DNA of 64,000 nucleotides, taken from Loktanella sp. M215. GTDB lineage: Bacteria > Pseudomonadota > Alphaproteobacteria > Rhodobacterales > Rhodobacteraceae. This document shows positions 1 to 11,163 of the stretch, piece after piece. The translations under genes and the position numbers were made by a program. The stretch's first letter is position 1; every line of letters starts with the position of its first letter. The DNA is taken from the NCBI RefSeq assembly GCF_021735925.1, contig NZ_WMEA01000001.1:1766001-1830000 (forward strand), in the 5' to 3' direction. The notes below the pieces were generated by a model. The model ran no database searches. It had not been told where the DNA came from and worked only from the letters and a program-made list of their open reading frames with translations.

Positions 1-1
1 C

Positions 2-1687
2 AAGGTCTTCCCGACCCGGTCCCACACCGTCGCCGCACAGGGTGGCATCGCCGCGTCCCTGTCGAACATGGGCCCCGACCACTGGCAATGGCACATGTAC
101 GACACCGTCAAAGGCTCCGACTGGCTGGGCGACACCGACGCGATGGAATACCTCGCGCGCGAAGCCCCCAAGGCGGTTTACGAGCTGGAACACTACGGCG
201 TGCCGTTTTCGCGGACCGAGGAAGGCAAGATCTACCAGCGCCCCTTCGGCGGCCACACCACCGAATTCGGTGAAGGCCCCCCGGTGCAGCGCACCTGTGC
301 CGCTGCCGACCGGACCGGCCACGCGATCCTGCACACGCTTTATGGCCAAAGCCTCAAGCAGAAGGCCGAGTTCTACATCGAATACTTCGCCATCGACCTG
401 ATCATGTCCGAAGACGGTCAGTGTCAGGGCGTCGTCGCGTGGAAGCTGGACGACGGCACCATGCACGTCTTCAACGCCAAGATGGTCGTGCTGGCGACGG
501 GCGGCTATGGCCGCGCCTACTTCAGCGCCACGTCCGCCCACACCTGCACCGGTGACGGCGGCGGCATGGTCGCGCGTCAGGGGCTGAAGCTGCAGGATAT
601 GGAATTCGTGCAGTTCCACCCGACCGGCATCTACGGCGCCGGCTGCCTGATTACCGAAGGCGCGCGGGGCGAAGGGGGATACCTCACGAACTCCGAAGGC
701 GAGCGGTTCATGGAACGCTATGCGCCGACCTACAAGGATCTCGCGTCCCGTGACGTGGTCAGCCGCTGCATGACGATGGAAATCCGCGAAGGCCGCGGTG
801 TGGGTCCAAAGAAGGACCACATCCACCTGAACCTGAACCACCTGCCGCCGGAAACGCTGGACCTGCGCCTGCCGGGCATCACCGAATCGGCCCGCATCTT
901 TGCCGGTGTGGACCTGACGAAGGAACCGATCCCGGTGCAGCCGACCGTCCACTACAACATGGGCGGCATCCCCACTAACTACTGGGGCGAGGTGCTGAAC
1001 CCAACGGACGAGAACCCCGATGCCATCGTCCCTGGCCTGATGGCTGTGGGTGAGGCTGGCTGTGCGTCCGTGCACGGGGCCAACCGCCTTGGCTCGAACT
1101 CCCTGATCGACCTCGTGGTCTTCGGCCGCGCTGCCGCGATCAAGGCGGGCGAAATCGTCGATCCCAACACGGAAAACGCACCGCTCAATCAGGCCTCCGT
1201 CGATGCAGCCTTCGACCGCTTCGACAAGCTGCGCAACGCCAACGGCAGCACCCCGACCGCTGCCCTGCGGCTGGAGATGCAGGAGGCCATGCAGGCCGAC
1301 GCCGCCGTCTTCCGGACGGACAAGACACTGGCCGAGGGTGTGGAGGCGATGACCAAGATCGCCGCCAAGCTCGACGATCTGAAAGTCACCGACCGCAGCC
1401 TCGTCTGGAACTCCGACCTGATGGAGACGCTGGAACTGACCAACCTGATGCCGAACGCGCTGGCGACTATCGTGTCGGCAGAGGCGCGCAAGGAATCCCG
1501 CGGTGCCCACGCGCACGAGGATTACCCGGACCGCAACGACACCGACTGGCGCAAGCACAGCCTGGCCGTCGTGACCGGGTCAAAGGTCGATCTGACCTAC
1601 CGCCCGGTCCACATGGACCCGCTGACGACGCAGGAGCAGGGCGGCATCGACATGGCCAAGATCGCACCGAAAAAGCGGGTCTACTGA
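2..1687 (+). CDS. sdhA: Succinate dehydrogenase flavoprotein subunit, 5' end cut by window edge
   Basis: Catalytic subunit of respiratory complex II; it oxidises succinate to fumarate on the cytoplasmic face of the inner membrane and passes electrons to SdhB. The reading frame is open from the first bases, so about 40 N-terminal residues, including the dinucleotide-binding glycines, lie outside the window. SHTVAAQGG near fragment residue 7 holds the histidine that binds FAD covalently. HPTGIYG and the following ARGEGGY carry active-site residues, and [18 protein letters not shown] is the C-terminal FAD motif. The stop overlaps the next start (TGATG), showing translational coupling. sdhC and sdhD are expected just upstream. 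Assignment is certain. Confidence 0.98.
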   Translation, partial: KVFPTRSHTVAAQGGIAASLSNMGPDHWQWHMYDTVKGSDWLGDTDAMEYLAREAPKAVYELEHYGVPFSRTEEGKIYQRPFGGHTTEFGEGPPVQRTCAAADRTGHAILHTLYGQSLKQKAEFYIEYFAIDLIMSEDGQCQGVVAWKLDDGTMHVFNAKMVVLATGGYGRAYFSATSAHTCTGDGGGMVARQGLKLQDMEFVQFHPTGIYGAGCLITEGARGEGGYLTNSEGERFMERYAPTYKDLASRDVVSRCMTMEIREGRGVGPKKDHIHLNLNHLPPETLDLRLPGITESARIFAGVDLTKEPIPVQPTVHYNMGGIPTNYWGEVLNPTDENPDAIVPGLMAVGEAGCASVHGANRLGSNSLIDLVVFGRAAAIKAGEIVDPNTENAPLNQASVDAAFDRFDKLRNANGSTPTAALRLEMQEAMQADAAVFRTDKTLAEGVEAMTKIAAKLDDLKVTDRSLVWNSDLMETLELTNLMPNALATIVSAEARKESRGAHAHEDYPDRNDTDWRKHSLAVVTGSKVDLTYRPVHMDPLTTQEQGGIDMAKIAPKKRVY

Positions 1688-1983
1688 TGCGTAACCTCGT
1701 CCTGATGGCTGCGTTGGCAGGAGCGGCGGGTTGCGGCCCCCGCATCCCGCCGACACCGGCGCAGGTCGAGGCGGCCTGCCTGCGCGAAGCGCGGGCAGCC
1801 ACGGCACCGACCGGCGAAGTCGCCGTCGGTATCGGCACCGGCGGCATGCGGTCGCGGGTTCAGGTCGACCTCAGCACCGACATGCTGCGCGGCAACGATC
1901 CCGCAACCGTCTATGCCCAATGCTATTCCCGTCTGTCGGGGGCCGCCCCGCAGTTTCCCTATTCGCCTGCCGCCCGCCGGTAA
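1687..1983 (+). CDS. Small putative lipoprotein between sdhA and sdhB
   Basis: A 98-residue protein of unknown function. The N-terminus is a short hydrophobic segment followed by a lipobox-like AAGC (Cys at about residue 16), so export and lipidation are likely, although the lipobox is not ideal. The mature part contains two further cysteines and no domain I recognise. The ATG overlaps the sdhA stop by one base and sdhB starts 26 bases downstream, so it is embedded in the sdh operon. A role in complex II assembly or envelope function is possible but is inference from position only. Confidence 0.8.
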   Translation: MRNLVLMAALAGAAGCGPRIPPTPAQVEAACLREARAATAPTGEVAVGIGTGGMRSRVQVDLSTDMLRGNDPATVYAQCYSRLSGAAPQFPYSPAARR

Positions 1984-2009
1984 GGCCGTATCCCGAAGGA
2001 GCCTGAGAC

Positions 2010-2789
2010 ATGGTTGAATTCACGCTACCCAAGAACAGCCGCATGGTGACGGGCAAGACATGGCCCAAGCCCGAAGGCGCCAAGAACACCAAGAAGGTGC
2101 AGGTCTATCGCTGGAACCCCGACGACGGCAAGAACCCGCGTCTGGACACCTACCATGTCGATCTGGACACCTGCGGGCCGATGGTCCTTGACGCGCTGAT
2201 CAAGATCAAGACCGACATCGACCCGACCCTGACCTTCCGCCGGTCCTGCCGCGAGGGGATCTGCGGATCCTGTGCGATGAACATCGACGGCGTGAATACG
2301 CTCGCCTGCATCTCTGGCCTCGACGAGGCGAAAGGCGACATCAAGATCTATCCGCTGCCGCACATGCCGGTGGTCAAGGACCTGATCCCGGACCTCACGC
2401 ACTTCTACGCCCAGCACGCCAGCATCATGCCGTGGCTGGAAACCAAGACGAACCCGCCCGCCAAGGAATGGAAGCAGTCCGTCGAAGATCGTGCCAAGCT
2501 GGACGGTCGTTATGAGTGCATCATGTGCGCCTGCTGCTCGACATCCTGCCCGTCCTACTGGTGGAACTCCGACCGCTACCTCGGCCCGGCAGCGCTGCTG
2601 GCCGCCCACCGCTGGATCGTCGATAGCCGCGACGAGGCGACGGGAGAGCGTCTGGACGACCTCGAAGACCCGTTCAAGCTGTACCGCTGCCACACGATCA
2701 TGAACTGCGCCAAGACCTGCCCCAAGGGTCTGAACCCCGCCAAGGCCATCGCGGAAATCAAGCACATGATGGTCGAACGGATCGTCTAG
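2010..2789 (+). CDS. sdhB: Succinate dehydrogenase iron-sulfur subunit
   Basis: Electron-transfer subunit of complex II, 259 residues, the usual length. The N-terminal ferredoxin domain carries the 2Fe-2S ligands C80, C85, C88 ([10 protein letters not shown]) and C100. The C-terminal domain carries C170-x2-C173-x2-C176-x3-C180-P and C227/C233/C237 ([14 protein letters not shown]) for the 4Fe-4S and 3Fe-4S clusters. A good ribosome binding site (AAGGAG) lies about 8 bases before the ATG. It is the last gene of the operon and is followed by a strong hairpin. Confidence 0.98.
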   Translation: MVEFTLPKNSRMVTGKTWPKPEGAKNTKKVQVYRWNPDDGKNPRLDTYHVDLDTCGPMVLDALIKIKTDIDPTLTFRRSCREGICGSCAMNIDGVNTLACISGLDEAKGDIKIYPLPHMPVVKDLIPDLTHFYAQHASIMPWLETKTNPPAKEWKQSVEDRAKLDGRYECIMCACCSTSCPSYWWNSDRYLGPAALLAAHRWIVDSRDEATGERLDDLEDPFKLYRCHTIMNCAKTCPKGLNPAKAIAEIKHMMVERIV

Positions 2790-2814
2790 ACGTCCGCATT
2801 TTCGGAAAAACCGG

Positions 2815-2850
2815 CAGGGCCCGTCACCTTCAGGTGGCGGGCCCTGTCCT
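2815..2850 (+). terminator. Hairpin between convergent sdhB and lipoprotein gene
   Basis: A 14-base-pair stem (2815-2828 with 2833-2846, one G-T pair) closes on the loop TTCA. It sits 25 bases after the sdhB stop and ends at the stop of the convergent gene, so it can serve both directions. The T-tract is weak. Confidence 0.75.
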
Positions 2851-3419
2851 TATTGGGCGACGACGAATCCGCCCGCGATGGAAGAGGTCGCCGTCTGACC
2901 GCCAAACGCGCCGATCGCGTTCGTCGCTCCGACAAATCCGTCAAGATCGCCACGCACGCCGCCATAACTGGCCGACCCGCTAAGCGTGCCGGTCGTCATG
3001 CGCCCGTCCACAGTCAGGCCGTCGCCGGCCCCGCGCAGGGTCCCGGCCCCGAAATCCGCGTTCAACGTGATCGCGCCGGTGTGGTCCGTCAGACGACCGG
3101 CGTAGGTGCCGCCCGTTTGCTGCAGCCCCGTCGCCTGACGCAACGCAAAGGGGCCCGTCATGCTTGCGCGGCCCGTGGTCGGGGTCGGTTCCTGCACCGC
3201 GCCCGGCCGAATGTCGGCCGCGTAGATATTGCCTGCCACCGGATCGATCCGATTGGTGAACTGGATGCCGCCACCGGTCGAGATCGCAAGCTGCCCCGCT
3301 GCGACCGTGAACGACGGCGACACGATATCCGGCTGGCTGAACGGCAGGCCGCCGGACGAAGAGAATCCGCAGGCCGACAGGCCCGCCACAGCAAGAGAAA
3401 GACTGAGTCGTTTGAACAT
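2850..3419 (-). CDS. Lipoprotein with C-terminal beta-barrel-like glycine repeats (TbpB-like)
   Basis: A 189-residue lipoprotein. The start at MFKRLSLSLAVAGLSACG gives a clean signal peptide with lipobox LSAC, although the open frame continues about 590 bases upstream without a plausible start. The mature protein is rich in Gly, Thr, Ala and Ser. Its C-terminal half alternates small and hydrophobic residues (TYAGRLTDHTGAITLNADFG, then VGATNAIGAFGG), which resembles the small beta barrels of transferrin-binding-protein-like surface lipoproteins. That similarity is by eye and the function is unknown. It is convergent with sdhB across a shared hairpin. Confidence 0.75.
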   Translation of the reverse strand: MFKRLSLSLAVAGLSACGFSSSGGLPFSQPDIVSPSFTVAAGQLAISTGGGIQFTNRIDPVAGNIYAADIRPGAVQEPTPTTGRASMTGPFALRQATGLQQTGGTYAGRLTDHTGAITLNADFGAGTLRGAGDGLTVDGRMTTGTLSGSASYGGVRGDLDGFVGATNAIGAFGGQTATSSIAGGFVVAQ

Positions 3420-3512
3420 GGGTGATCCCGGGATGGCGGCGTGCGTTTGGTTTCTGCAAGCCATGCTGTGAAAGGGGTTGCGCCGACATCCTGTCCGGCC
3501 TTTCATCCCTAT

Positions 3513-4358
3513 ATGATGACATCTCCTCCTCCTAGTGACGCCGACGACCGCCGTGCGGTGGCGCCTGTGATCTGTTACCCGACAGACACCCTGCCTGCCG
3601 CCGATCCTGCCGTCTTCGACCGTGCCCGCGCCGCTGTCGAACGTATCGACGTCGTGACCGTGCCACCACGCGATGCCGCGGCGATCCGCGTGGCGGCGGG
3701 GCAGGTGCTGCGCATTCATTGTCCCACGGGTCCCCAGGTCGGCGATCTGAACCTCTTCAACGCCCACGACCTGTCCGAAAGGTTCTATTCCGGCAAGACC
3801 CGCGCCCTGCACGGCACGCATGTCACCACGGGTGACCGGTTGTGGTCCTGCTTTCCCTATCTGCGTCCCATGGCGACCATCACCCATGATACACTGGGCT
3901 GGTATGGCCGCGATGCGTTCGGCGGCGGCGTGCACGATGTCATCGGGACGCGCTGCGATCCCTATACCGCCCGCCTGCTGGGCGGCGGCGACTATCACCA
4001 CTGTTGCCATTCAAACCTGACGCGCGCGCTCTGCGCCGCGACGGGCCTGTCGCTGCACGCCGCCGAGGCTCAGGTGCACGATGTCCTCAACGTCTTCATG
4101 TGCACCGGGTTTACCGCCGACACCGGCCAATACTTCATGAAGGCAAGCCCGGTGCGGGCCGGCGATTACCTCGACCTGCTGGCCGAGATCGACCTGCTGG
4201 CGGTGATGTCAGCCTGTCCCGGCGGCGATTGCAGCGCGCAACACTCGTCCGATACCGCGACCTGCCACCCCCTCGCGATGGAGGTGCTGGATGCAAAAGG
4301 GGCGGCCCCCTGGTCGGAGCCGCCCCTCAATCCCTACGACCGCTCGCACGGTCTTTAA
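3513..4358 (+). CDS. DUF1989 (urea carboxylase-associated) family protein
   Basis: A cytoplasmic protein of about 281 residues of the DUF1989 family, whose members often sit beside urea amidolyase genes; no such genes are seen here. Typical segments are [19 protein letters not shown], the [10 protein letters not shown] region, a Cys/His-rich [11 protein letters not shown] and PGGDCSAQ near the C-terminus. The conserved His and Cys suggest a metal site, which is inference. I chose the ATG-ATG pair at 3513; an in-frame ATG at 3441 would add 24 residues that look unlike the family. The stop shares TTAA with the stop of convergent deoD. The substrate is unknown. Confidence 0.85.
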   Translation: MMTSPPPSDADDRRAVAPVICYPTDTLPAADPAVFDRARAAVERIDVVTVPPRDAAAIRVAAGQVLRIHCPTGPQVGDLNLFNAHDLSERFYSGKTRALHGTHVTTGDRLWSCFPYLRPMATITHDTLGWYGRDAFGGGVHDVIGTRCDPYTARLLGGGDYHHCCHSNLTRALCAATGLSLHAAEAQVHDVLNVFMCTGFTADTGQYFMKASPVRAGDYLDLLAEIDLLAVMSACPGGDCSAQHSSDTATCHPLAMEVLDAKGAAPWSEPPLNPYDRSHGL

Positions 4359-5059
4359 GCGAAGGCTGCTTCCAGCGCGATTTCGACCATGTCGCCAAAG
4401 CTGCGCTCGCGCTGATCGGACGGCAGCGCCTCGCCGGTGATGATGTGGTCGCTGACCGTCATCACCGCCAGTGCACGCCGCTTGTAACGGGCGGCAAGGA
4501 TGTAAAGCTCTGCCGCTTCCATCTCGACGGCCAGCACGCCGTGGCGGATCATCTGTTCGGTCAGGTCGTTGCGTTCCGCATAGAAGGTGTCGGACGAATA
4601 GATGCTGCCGACATGCGTTGGCGTCCCGCGCTTCGTCGCGGCCGCATGGGCCGCTTGTAGCAGGCCGAAATCGCAGACCGGTGCATAATTCACTTCGCGA
4701 AAGATCGTGTCCGACGGCGTGCCAGAGGAACAGGCCGTCATCGCCAGCACCACGTCGCGCACCTTGGTCTGGTCCTGCATGCCGCCGCAGGACCCGATGC
4801 GGATCAGCGTCTGCACGCCGTAATCCTTGATCAGCTCGTTGGCATAGATCGACATCGACGGCATGCCCATGCCCGACCCTTGAATCGTCACGCGGTTGCC
4901 GTTCCACATGCCGGTATAGCCCAGCATGCCACGCACCTCGTTGATGCAGACGGCGTCAGTCAGAAACGTCTCGGCGGCCCACTTTGCGCGGTAGGGGTCG
5001 CCCGGCATCAATACGGTTTCAGCGATATCGCCGGGCTTTGCGCCAATATGAACGGTCAT
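4355..5059 (-). CDS. deoD: Purine-nucleoside phosphorylase, DeoD type
   Basis: Phosphorolysis of purine (deoxy)nucleosides to base and (deoxy)ribose-1-phosphate in the cytoplasm; 234 residues, typical of the hexameric bacterial enzyme. [13 protein letters not shown] at the N-terminus, PGDPYRA (phosphate-binding Arg24), RIGSCGG in the middle, VEMEAAELY for ribose binding and the catalytic aspartate in VSDHI are all present. The start at 5059 gives the canonical N-terminus; an AAAGGAAA stretch precedes it. It could use nucleosides imported by the BMP-type ABC transporter encoded at 16234-21010. Confidence 0.97.
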   Translation of the reverse strand: MTVHIGAKPGDIAETVLMPGDPYRAKWAAETFLTDAVCINEVRGMLGYTGMWNGNRVTIQGSGMGMPSMSIYANELIKDYGVQTLIRIGSCGGMQDQTKVRDVVLAMTACSSGTPSDTIFREVNYAPVCDFGLLQAAHAAATKRGTPTHVGSIYSSDTFYAERNDLTEQMIRHGVLAVEMEAAELYILAARYKRRALAVMTVSDHIITGEALPSDQRERSFGDMVEIALEAAFA

Positions 5060-5119
5060 GTCTTGGTTTTCCTTTCGTTTCGCACGACTATTGCTGGAAA
5101 TCATCGTGAAAGAAAAGCC

Positions 5120-5626
5120 ATGCTCCGCGTGTTGGTTCTGCTGGTCATGGTAACGCCCGCAGCGGCGCAGGATGCGGCAGAGCTTGCCTTGGCCCGCGAG
5201 GTGCTGACCACGCTGCAACCGCTGTCATTTCGCAAGATGCGGGAATATTGCGGCTATCTGGCGCTGGACCGTACGGGCCGGCTGCTTGCGACCGATCCTG
5301 TGCCGGGCGATATGGCAAGCTGTGCTGCCGCCTTTCCGCAGGATCTGGCGGTCGTGGCGTCCTACCACACCCACGGCACATTTAATGAGGGGTATTTTAA
5401 CGAGATGCCCAGCACCATCGACATCGAAAGCGACAGTGCGTTCTATCTGAACGGCTTTGTCGCCACGCCGGGCGGCCGGTTCTGGTATATCGACGGGCGG
5501 GAAAAGACCGCCCGCCAGATTTGCGGTGTCGGCTGCCTGCCCGCGGCCCCCCTGTTTCGCAAGGGGACCGAGGGGGTCGTCGCCGACACCTATACCTACG
5601 ACGATTTGCGCAGGCTTCAGCGTTAG
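5120..5626 (+). CDS. Secreted DUF4329 (JAB/JAMM-like) protein
   Basis: A 168-residue protein with a signal peptide (hydrophobic to about residue 16, AAAQ cleavage region). The body matches the DUF4329 type and has a JAMM-like metal motif: H83-T-H85, then S98-T-I-D101 (HTHG and PSTID). JAMM/JAB-clan members are zinc isopeptidases or deamidases; for this exported protein the target is unknown. Four cysteines in the mature part may form disulfides. It is divergent from deoD (60-base gap) and its stop lies 4 bases from the stop of the convergent H-NS-like gene. The ATG at 5120 is chosen because it begins the signal peptide. Confidence 0.8.
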   Translation: MLRVLVLLVMVTPAAAQDAAELALAREVLTTLQPLSFRKMREYCGYLALDRTGRLLATDPVPGDMASCAAAFPQDLAVVASYHTHGTFNEGYFNEMPSTIDIESDSAFYLNGFVATPGGRFWYIDGREKTARQICGVGCLPAAPLFRKGTEGVVADTYTYDDLRRLQR

Positions 5627-5630
5627 GGCG

Positions 5631-5975
5631 TCAGATTTCGAGCGTCTGCGGATCGGTGCCATTCGCCATGGCGGTCTTGTACCACTCCGGCTGGCGGCCC
5701 TTGCCGGTCCATGTCTGCGTCGCATCCTCGGGGTTGCGATACTTGGGTGCAGAGATGGTTTTTGCGGATTTTCCGCCGCGTTTCACGGCGGCGGGCATAT
5801 TGTTGATCTCGTCCAGAGAAAAACCGTAGTCCGCAGCAGCCTTAGCCGCAGCATCATGGGCCAGCTTCATTTCCCGGCTTTCGACCTTTTCCAAAGCGGC
5901 TTCGACATCCTTGCGCAGCTTTTCCAGTTCCTTGCGGGACATGGTTTTCAATTCGGCTTTCACTGATCTCTCCAT
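5631..5975 (-). CDS. H-NS family nucleoid protein (HvrA/Spb-like)
   Basis: A DNA-binding nucleoid protein of about 114 residues. The N-terminal part (ELKTMSRKELEKLRKDVEAALEKVE) is a charged coiled coil for oligomerisation. The C-terminal YRNPEDATQTWTGKGRQPEW contains the TWTGKGRxPxW hook that H-NS proteins place in the AT-rich minor groove. In Rhodobacter the relatives HvrA/Spb modulate photosynthesis and nitrogen genes. An in-frame ATG at 6008 would add 11 residues; neither start has a clear ribosome binding site, so the start is uncertain. Confidence 0.9.
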   Translation of the reverse strand: MERSVKAELKTMSRKELEKLRKDVEAALEKVESREMKLAHDAAAKAAADYGFSLDEINNMPAAVKRGGKSAKTISAPKYRNPEDATQTWTGKGRQPEWYKTAMANGTDPQTLEI

Positions 5976-6055
5976 CAATCGTCGTCGCGCGACTGATTCA
6001 TGCGACATATTGATATGCTTTGACGCAAAGAAATTTAGAAATCAATACCAATCGA

Positions 6056-8038
6056 CTATTGCGCTGCAATACGCTGGCTGTCCACAAGCGTCACGATATC
6101 GTCCATGATGGTGTTCAACTGGAAATCCTTCGGCGTATAAACCCGCGCCACGCCCATGTCGTGCAATCTGCGGGCGTCTTCTTCGGGAATGATACCGCCT
6201 GCCACGACGGGGATATGACCCAGACCCGCAGCAGTCAGTTTTGCCATGAAACTTTCGATCAGGGGAATATGCGACCCGGACAGGATCGAAAGACCGATCA
6301 CGTGGACGTCGCCTGACAGGGCCGCATCAACCAATTCGTCTGGCGTCAGCCGAATACCGTCATAGGCGATATCCATGCCACAATCGCGCGCACGGGTCGC
6401 AATCTGCTCTGCGCCATTCGAATGGCCGTCCAACCCCGGTTTGCCGACAAGGAATTTCAGCCGCCGCCCGAGTTTGGCCGACACCTGATCCACGCGTGCC
6501 CTGATCTCGTCCAGATTTTCGGTCCGGTTCGACATCGCCTGACTGACTCCGGTAGGCGCACGGTATTCGCCAAAGGCCGCCCGCACCACATCCGCCCATT
6601 CGCCCGTCGTCACCCCTGCGCGCGCTGCGGCGATGGAGGGCGGCATGATGTTCGACCCGTCCAGCGCCGCGGCCCGCAACGCGGACAATGCAGCTGCAAC
6701 CGCATCGTCGTCGCGGTCCTTTTTCCAAGTGCTCAGCCGTGCCAGCTGGTCGGCCTCGGCCGCGGCGTCGGCGACCATGATCGCATCATCGCCAGCGGTC
6801 AGGGGCGACGGCTCTCCGGCCTGCCACTTGTTGACGCCGACGACGGTGGTCTCGCCGGTCTCGATCCCGCCGATGCGGGCAGCGTTGCTCTCGACCAGAC
6901 GGCCCTTCATGTAGGCGATAGCCTCGACAGCGCCGCCCATGCCGTCGATGGTCGCCAATTCGGCGCGCGCGCCCTCCATCAGGCTGGCGACTTTCCGGTC
7001 GATCGCGGGATTGCCGTCGAACAGATCGTCGAATTCCAGAAGGTCGGTTTCATAGGCCAGAATTTGCTGCATCCGCAGCGACCATTGCTGATCCCAGGGG
7101 CGGGGCAGACCCAAGGCCTCGTTCCAGGCGGGCAATTGGACGGCCCGCGCGCGGGCGTTCTTGGAAAGTGTCACGGCCAGCATCTCGATCAGGATGCGAT
7201 AAACGTTATTCTCGGGCTGTTGTTCGGTCAGCCCCAGCGAATTGACCTGAACGCCATAGCGAAAACGCCGGTACTTTTCATCCTCCACGCCGTATCGGTC
7301 GCGGCAGATTTCATCCCAAAGCGCGACGAAGGCGCGCATCTTGCACAGCTCTGTCACGAAACGGATGCCCGCATTCACGAAGAACGAAATCCGTCCCACC
7401 ATTTCGGGAAAGTGTTCTGCCGGCACCTTCGTTTTCAGATCGTCCAGCACGGCCGTTGCGGTTGCAAGGGCAAATGCCAATTCTTCCTCCGGTGTGGCCC
7501 CTGCCTCTTGCAAATGGTAGGAACAGACATTCATCGGATTCCATTTCGGCAGAAATTCCCGCGTATAGGCCGCGACATCCGTAATCATCCGCAAGGACGG
7601 TGCGGGCGGGCAGATATAGGTGCCGCGTGACAGGTATTCTTTGATGATGTCGTTCTGCACGGTCCCTTGCAGGGCCGTCACATCGGCACCCTGCTCCTCG
7701 GCCACGGCAATATACAGCGACAGAAGCCACGGCGCCGTCGCATTGATCGTCATCGAGGTGTTCATCCGGTCGAGCGGGATCGCGTCGAACAACGCCCGCA
7801 TGTCGCCCAGATGATTGACCGGAACGCCGACCTTGCCGACCTCGCCGCGCGCCAGTTCGTGGTCGCTGTCATAACCGGTCTGCGTCGGCAGATCGAAGGC
7901 GACCGACAGTCCCGTCTGCCCCTTGGCAAGGTTGCCGCGATACAGGGCGTTGGACGCCTTCGCCGTCGAATGACCAGCGTAGGTCCGAAACAACCACGGC
8001 CGATCCGCTGCGGGGCGTGACTGGGCAGAGTCGGTCAT
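6056..8038 (-). CDS. ecm: Ethylmalonyl-CoA mutase
   Basis: B12-dependent conversion of (2R)-ethylmalonyl-CoA to (2S)-methylsuccinyl-CoA in the ethylmalonyl-CoA pathway of acetate assimilation; 660 residues. The N-terminal mutase barrel contains GLSVAFDLPTQTGYDSDH and MNTSMTINATAPWLLSLY (about residues 43-110). The C-terminal cobalamin domain (from about 525) has D537-G-H539-S-N-G, the base-off His loop, then GLSILSGSH and VVAGGIIP. The family includes MeaA. The distinction from methylmalonyl-CoA mutase rests on the single-chain length, overall pattern and the nearby ccr. It is divergent from the acyltransferase gene across a 137-base regulatory gap. Confidence 0.95.
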   Translation of the reverse strand: MTDSAQSRPAADRPWLFRTYAGHSTAKASNALYRGNLAKGQTGLSVAFDLPTQTGYDSDHELARGEVGKVGVPVNHLGDMRALFDAIPLDRMNTSMTINATAPWLLSLYIAVAEEQGADVTALQGTVQNDIIKEYLSRGTYICPPAPSLRMITDVAAYTREFLPKWNPMNVCSYHLQEAGATPEEELAFALATATAVLDDLKTKVPAEHFPEMVGRISFFVNAGIRFVTELCKMRAFVALWDEICRDRYGVEDEKYRRFRYGVQVNSLGLTEQQPENNVYRILIEMLAVTLSKNARARAVQLPAWNEALGLPRPWDQQWSLRMQQILAYETDLLEFDDLFDGNPAIDRKVASLMEGARAELATIDGMGGAVEAIAYMKGRLVESNAARIGGIETGETTVVGVNKWQAGEPSPLTAGDDAIMVADAAAEADQLARLSTWKKDRDDDAVAAALSALRAAALDGSNIMPPSIAAARAGVTTGEWADVVRAAFGEYRAPTGVSQAMSNRTENLDEIRARVDQVSAKLGRRLKFLVGKPGLDGHSNGAEQIATRARDCGMDIAYDGIRLTPDELVDAALSGDVHVIGLSILSGSHIPLIESFMAKLTAAGLGHIPVVAGGIIPEEDARRLHDMGVARVYTPKDFQLNTIMDDIVTLVDSQRIAAQ

Positions 8039-8175
8039 GGGGCAAATCCTTCCAAATCATGCGCAACTTTGTTTCGCGCCTCATCGGTTATAAGTAACTT
8101 TGCGTCTCGGTCAAGGCGCTGCGGCGCAGCATGGCGGGATTTACGGCACGGCGCAAACCTGTCACGGTCCACCAT

Positions 8176-9555
8176 ATGACCCAACCCGTGACATTGCCGC
8201 TCTGGACCTTCGTCCTCATCGTGCTTTTTGCCACGGTCACCTTTGCGTCCCACTTCCTGTTTCCCTCCGTGCGCTGGTTCTTTCGCAAGCGGGCCGAACG
8301 GGTAATCGCCCGCTTGAACACCCGCCTTGCCCGCCCAATCGAGCCGTTCAAGCTGGCGCGCCGTTACGACATGATCCAGCGCCTGATCTACGATCCAGAG
8401 GTGACGCAGGCCATCGTCGACCACGCCCGCGCCAATAACGTCCCCGAAAACGTGGCCTTTGAAAAAGCTCGGTCCTATGCGCGCGAAATCGTTCCCGGCT
8501 TTTCCGCCACGGCCTATTTCTCCTTCGGCATGCGGCTCGCGCGCTTTCTGTCGAACACACTCTACCGCGTACGGATCGCGACCTTTCCCCGGCAGGAACT
8601 GGCAGAGCTTGACCCAAAGGCCACGATCATCTTCGTGATGAACCACCGCAGCAACATGGACTACGTGCTCGTCACCTATCTGGTCAGCCGCGCGGGGGCT
8701 CTGTCCTATGCGGTGGGCGAATGGGCGCGGGTCTGGCCGCTGTCCGGCCTGATCCGGATGCTGGGTGCCTACTTTATCCGCCGCCGGTCGCGCGGCAACC
8801 TCTACCGCCGGGTCCTGTCGCGCTACGTCCAGATGGCGACCGACGGCGGCGTCACGCAGGCCATGTTCCCTGAAGGCGGTCTGTCCCTGACCGGAGAGGT
8901 CAAGCCGGCAAAGCTCGGCCTTCTGAACTATATCGTCAGCAACTACCGCCCCGAAGGGCGCGACGTGATCTTCATCCCCGTCGGCCTGAACTACGACCGC
9001 GTGCTCGAGGATCAATTCCTCATCAACGCCGACAAGCGCGGCGTGCGGCGGTTCCGGCCCCCGGCCAGCACCGTCGTCCGCGCTATCGCCGGCCACCTTT
9101 GGGCGCGCCTGACCGGCCGGTTCGACGGCTTTGGCACGGCCTCGGTCGGGTTTGGCCGGCCCTTGGAATTGTCGCTGTTCCTGCGCGATCTTCCCGATCT
9201 GCCCGACGACCCGACAGAGGCCGTGGCGCTGGAACTGATGGACCGGGTCAGAGAGGTCGTGCCCGTCCTCGCCACACCCCTGATCGCGCGTTTGCTGCTG
9301 CGCAACCCGGGTCTGGACCGCGACGCCTTGCTGTCGGCCGCGACCGACTGCCTCGCGGCGCTGCACTCGCGGCAGATGCCGTTGCCGCAGCGATCCACCG
9401 ACACGCTGGTCGACGACACGCTGGCGCGGCTCGCGGCCCGCGACCTGATCCACGTCACGCCGCAGGCCATCACGATCACCGACCGCGGGCAGGACGTGTT
9501 GCGCTATTACGCCAACACGATTGCGCACCATTTCGAGAATCCATCACGCAACTAA
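8176..9555 (+). CDS. PlsB-like glycerol-3-phosphate 1-O-acyltransferase
   Basis: Membrane-associated acyltransferase of the PlsC/PlsB superfamily, 459 residues from the chosen ATG. One N-terminal membrane helix (LPLWTFVLIVLFATVTFASH) is followed by a basic region. The catalytic block I is N156-H157-R-S-N-M-D162 (HX4D), block III is FPEGG at about 232, and FIPVGLNYD near 266 is block IV. The C-terminus has a helical extension (DTLVDDTLARLAARDLI). It probably acylates glycerol-3-phosphate for phospholipid synthesis; the acyl donor is not evident. The ORF opens at 8131, but 8176 places the helix at the N-terminus. Confidence 0.88.
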   Translation: MTQPVTLPLWTFVLIVLFATVTFASHFLFPSVRWFFRKRAERVIARLNTRLARPIEPFKLARRYDMIQRLIYDPEVTQAIVDHARANNVPENVAFEKARSYAREIVPGFSATAYFSFGMRLARFLSNTLYRVRIATFPRQELAELDPKATIIFVMNHRSNMDYVLVTYLVSRAGALSYAVGEWARVWPLSGLIRMLGAYFIRRRSRGNLYRRVLSRYVQMATDGGVTQAMFPEGGLSLTGEVKPAKLGLLNYIVSNYRPEGRDVIFIPVGLNYDRVLEDQFLINADKRGVRRFRPPASTVVRAIAGHLWARLTGRFDGFGTASVGFGRPLELSLFLRDLPDLPDDPTEAVALELMDRVREVVPVLATPLIARLLLRNPGLDRDALLSAATDCLAALHSRQMPLPQRSTDTLVDDTLARLAARDLIHVTPQAITITDRGQDVLRYYANTIAHHFENPSRN

Positions 9556-9669
9556 ATTACAAAATATAACCCGTCTGGGGTTGCATCATTACGCTGCGGT
9601 TGCATATTGGTGTCAGAAGTGCCGATTCTGCGGTGCGGCAACGTGATGGATGCGAAGATGGAGACGGAC

Positions 9670-10950
<1,281 letters not shown>

Positions 10951-10975
10951 GCACCTCCGACGACGGGAATCGACA

Positions 10976-11007
10976 GGGCGTCTGCCGCTTGGCAGGCGCC
11001 CTTTTTT
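10976..11007 (+). terminator. Rho-independent terminator after ccr
   Basis: An 11-base-pair stem (10976-10986 with 10991-11001, one G-T pair), loop GCTT, followed directly by a run of six T. It lies 26 bases after the ccr stop. Confidence 0.93.
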
Positions 11008-11163
11008 AATGCACCCTTTACGACTGTCGGCCCAAGCCCCGCCCGCCGCGGGCCTGCATCGCCTTATTTTTCGCCAGACGGTTGGGCCCGCCCGCTCCCC
11101 CCATATCCGGGGAGGCGGAAGAAGTGAGTATTTCGTTCATTTTCTCCATGCTACTTTGAGTTG

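Noticed and set aside
3420..4010. N-terminal extension of the lipoprotein frame
   Set aside because: It overlaps the DUF1989 gene antisense, and the true start with lipobox is internal.
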